A DNA stretch of 7,548 nt from Actinomycetota bacterium (GTDB taxonomy: Bacteria; Actinomycetota; Actinomycetes; Nanopelagicales; Nanopelagicaceae): NCBI GenBank assembly GCA_947380835.1, contig CANCSL010000051.1, forward strand, positions 1-7,548, given 5' to 3'. A program made the translations under genes and the position numbers. The notes below the pieces were generated by a model, which had not been told where the DNA came from, searched no databases, and saw only the letters and a program-made list of their open reading frames with translations. Of this stretch, positions 6,320 through 7,548 are shown one piece after another (the stretch's first letter is position 1; each line of letters starts with the position of its first letter).

Positions 6320-7164
6320 GGACGGTAGTCGACGACCTTTGAGGTAATTTCGCCGATACCTTCAATGCCGGTGTGGATTACCTGACCATTTACTAAGTAA
6401 GTGGTTGGGGTGCTGGCCATGCCAACTCCTTGAGGCGTACCAGTGTTGATGACATCTCCTGGGAAGAGTTCCATGAATTGGCTGATGTACCAAACAATGT
6501 GATTAATGCCGAAGAGCAAATCGCTGGTGCGAGAATCTTGGCGCATCTGGCCATCAATGGTGCACCAGAGACGAAGATCGTGTGGATCGATCTCATCACT
6601 AGTGACGATCACAGGTCCTATGGGATTGAAGTTGGGGAAGGACTTTCCCTTTACCCATTGGCCGGATTTTTCGAGTTGCCAATAGCGTTCGGAAATATCT
6701 TGCGAAACGGAATATCCTAAAATGTAGTCAGGCGCTTCCGCAGGATCATGTAAGTACAGGGCGCGCTTTCCAATAACAATCGCAAGTTCGACTTCGTAAT
6801 CGGTGGCGGTACTTCCCGGTGGAATCACGACATCATCATTAGGTCCGATAAATGAATCGGGTGCCTTCATAAAGATCACGGGCTCGGCCGGTGTCTGGGC
6901 ATTGGTTTCGCGAATATGCCCGACGTAATTGAGACCTACACAGATCAACTTGGTTGGCCTGGTCAAAGGTGCACCAATGCGGGAAGAGCCAAAGGGAGTA
7001 TGGGGCATGTTCGAGAGATCAGCGTTGCGGACTTTTTCCAGCGCGCCGTTGCTGAGCTCCTCGCGGCTCCAATCAGTGATGAGGGAGTCTACGAAGATAG
7101 CATTTTCGCCGACGACAACGACGGGGCGTTCGTGACCAATTTCGCCAATACGTGCAATCTTCAT
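6316..7164 (-). CDS. FAH-family hydrolase (2,4-diketo-3-deoxy sugar acid hydrolase-like)
   Basis: A 282-residue fumarylacetoacetate hydrolase family protein. The catalytic segment GLNYVGHIRE is at 77-86 with His83, followed by EPVIFMKAPDSF (94-105). The metal ligands are Glu124 and Glu126 in DYEVELAI, and Asp156 in SQDISER. GQWVKGKS (168-175), with Lys174, leads into NPIGPVIVT, a pattern I associate with the subgroup that contains 2,4-diketo-3-deoxy-L-fuconate and L-rhamnonate hydrolases. TGTPQGVGM is at 241-249. That reaction splits the diketo acid into pyruvate and L-lactate. The gene lies 12 nt after a 2-hydroxy-acid oxidising enzyme on the same strand, which could use the lactate. AAAGGA at 7170-7175 supports the ATG. 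Other C-C hydrolases of the superfamily, including those of aromatic catabolism, cannot be excluded, but the sugar neighbours favour this role. Confidence 0.88.
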   Translation of the reverse strand: MKIARIGEIGHERPVVVVGENAIFVDSLITDWSREELSNGALEKVRNADLSNMPHTPFGSSRIGAPLTRPTKLICVGLNYVGHIRETNAQTPAEPVIFMKAPDSFIGPNDDVVIPPGSTATDYEVELAIVIGKRALYLHDPAEAPDYILGYSVSQDISERYWQLEKSGQWVKGKSFPNFNPIGPVIVTSDEIDPHDLRLWCTIDGQMRQDSRTSDLLFGINHIVWYISQFMELFPGDVINTGTPQGVGMASTPTTYLVNGQVIHTGIEGIGEITSKVVDYRP

Positions 7165-7176
7165 GATGATCCTTTA

Positions 7177-7548
7177 TTAGAGCGGAAGGGTCCCAAGACC
7201 CTGGTGGGTGGCGAGAATCTTGACGTGTTTGGGCTGGAGCTCATCTAACGTGGAAACCCCGAGTAATTTCATATGCCGGATCATTTGAGTTTGCAAAATC
7301 GTGAGTGCGCGTTCGACTCCTTCTTGCCCTCCGGCCATGAGCCCATATAAGTAAGCGCGTCCGACATAGGTGAAATCCGCACCTAAGGCGATAGCGGCCA
7401 AGATGTCGGCGCCATGCATGATGCCGGTATCCAGGTGAACTTCGAGATCACCTTTTAACTCTTTTTTAACATCGGTTAATAAATGCAGCGGAATCGGAGC
7501 GCGATCAAGTTGGCGCCCGCCGTGATTGGAGAGCAAGATCGCTTCAAC
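7177..7548 (-). CDS. FMN-dependent 2-hydroxy-acid oxidase/L-lactate dehydrogenase, C-terminal part
   Basis: This is the last 123 residues of an FMN-dependent alpha-hydroxy-acid oxidising enzyme; the gene runs off the right edge of the window, so about two thirds of the usual 380-410 residues are missing. The reading frame is open from 7548. The fragment starts just before SNHGGRQLD, holding the catalytic His and substrate-binding Arg (fragment residues 9 and 12). It continues with LDTGIMHGADILAAIALGA (39-57) and VGRAYLYGL (62-70) of the FMN-phosphate site. The canonical RRG of glycolate oxidase is MHG here, which I recall as normal for the actinobacterial LldD-like group (DTGIM.GAD). The likely reaction is oxidation of L-lactate to pyruvate, which suits the adjacent FAH-family gene 12 nt downstream. 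Whether the electron acceptor is oxygen or a quinone cannot be told from this part. Confidence 0.9.
   Translation of the reverse strand, partial: VEAILLSNHGGRQLDRAPIPLHLLTDVKKELKGDLEVHLDTGIMHGADILAAIALGADFTYVGRAYLYGLMAGGQEGVERALTILQTQMIRHMKLLGVSTLDELQPKHVKILATHQGLGTLPL

Noticed and set aside
6318..6339. Possible hairpin terminator between the convergent operons.
   Set aside because: The stem is four base pairs, a mismatch and two more pairs, with no following T run on either strand; this is too weak to call.
7297..7548. Suspected loss of FMN-binding Arg residues in the 2-hydroxy-acid enzyme because MHG replaces the RRG of glycolate oxidase.
   Set aside because: The same DTGIM-type segment is, to my knowledge, normal in actinobacterial members of the family, so it is not a defect.

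Overview
The window is a dense catabolic locus with almost no non-coding DNA: eight plus-strand genes (28-6319) run head to tail and meet two minus-strand genes (6316-7548) end to end. By eye about half the bases are G+C. Several genes have clear AGGAG-type ribosome binding sites and two start with GTG. Two features resemble actinobacterial proteins: the C-terminus of the 2-hydroxy-acid oxidising enzyme, and the signal-less binding-protein-like product that opens the locus. I lean towards a moderate-GC Actinomycetota, but this is an impression and no 16S or marker gene is present.

Plus strand, in order: a solute-binding-protein-like protein without a signal peptide (28-1152); a MaoC hotdog hydratase with an intact Asp/His pair (1155-1601); an RraA-family aldolase-like protein (1603-2250); an amidohydrolase-2 sugar lactonase (2282-3142); an L-rhamnose/L-fucose-type mutarotase (3172-3495); a family III (CaiB/BaiF) CoA transferase (3531-4715); a second MaoC-like protein that lacks the catalytic His (4715-5224); and a Gfo/Idh/MocA dehydrogenase (5243-6319). 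Gaps are 35 nt or less, and three junctions are within 2 nt or overlap, so this looks like one operon. Minus strand, in transcription order: a 2-hydroxy-acid oxidase/dehydrogenase cut by the window edge (7177-7548), then a fumarylacetoacetate hydrolase (FAH)-family enzyme (6316-7164).

Mutarotase, sugar dehydrogenase, lactonase, FAH-type diketo-acid hydrolase and L-lactate-type oxidase fit a non-phosphorylative route for a 6-deoxy sugar such as L-fucose or L-rhamnose. The sugar is oxidised to a lactone, hydrolysed to an aldonate, and finally split into pyruvate and L-lactate, which is oxidised to pyruvate. The enolase-superfamily dehydratase and the short-chain dehydrogenase that usually form the middle steps are not in this window.

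What this scheme does not explain is the interleaved set: CoA transferase, two MaoC proteins (one apparently non-catalytic), an RraA-like protein and a cytoplasmic binding-protein homologue. One testable idea is that the sugar acid is activated as a CoA thioester, dehydrated by a MaoC heterodimer and cleaved by the RraA-like enzyme. This is inference; no step of it is proven by sequence alone.
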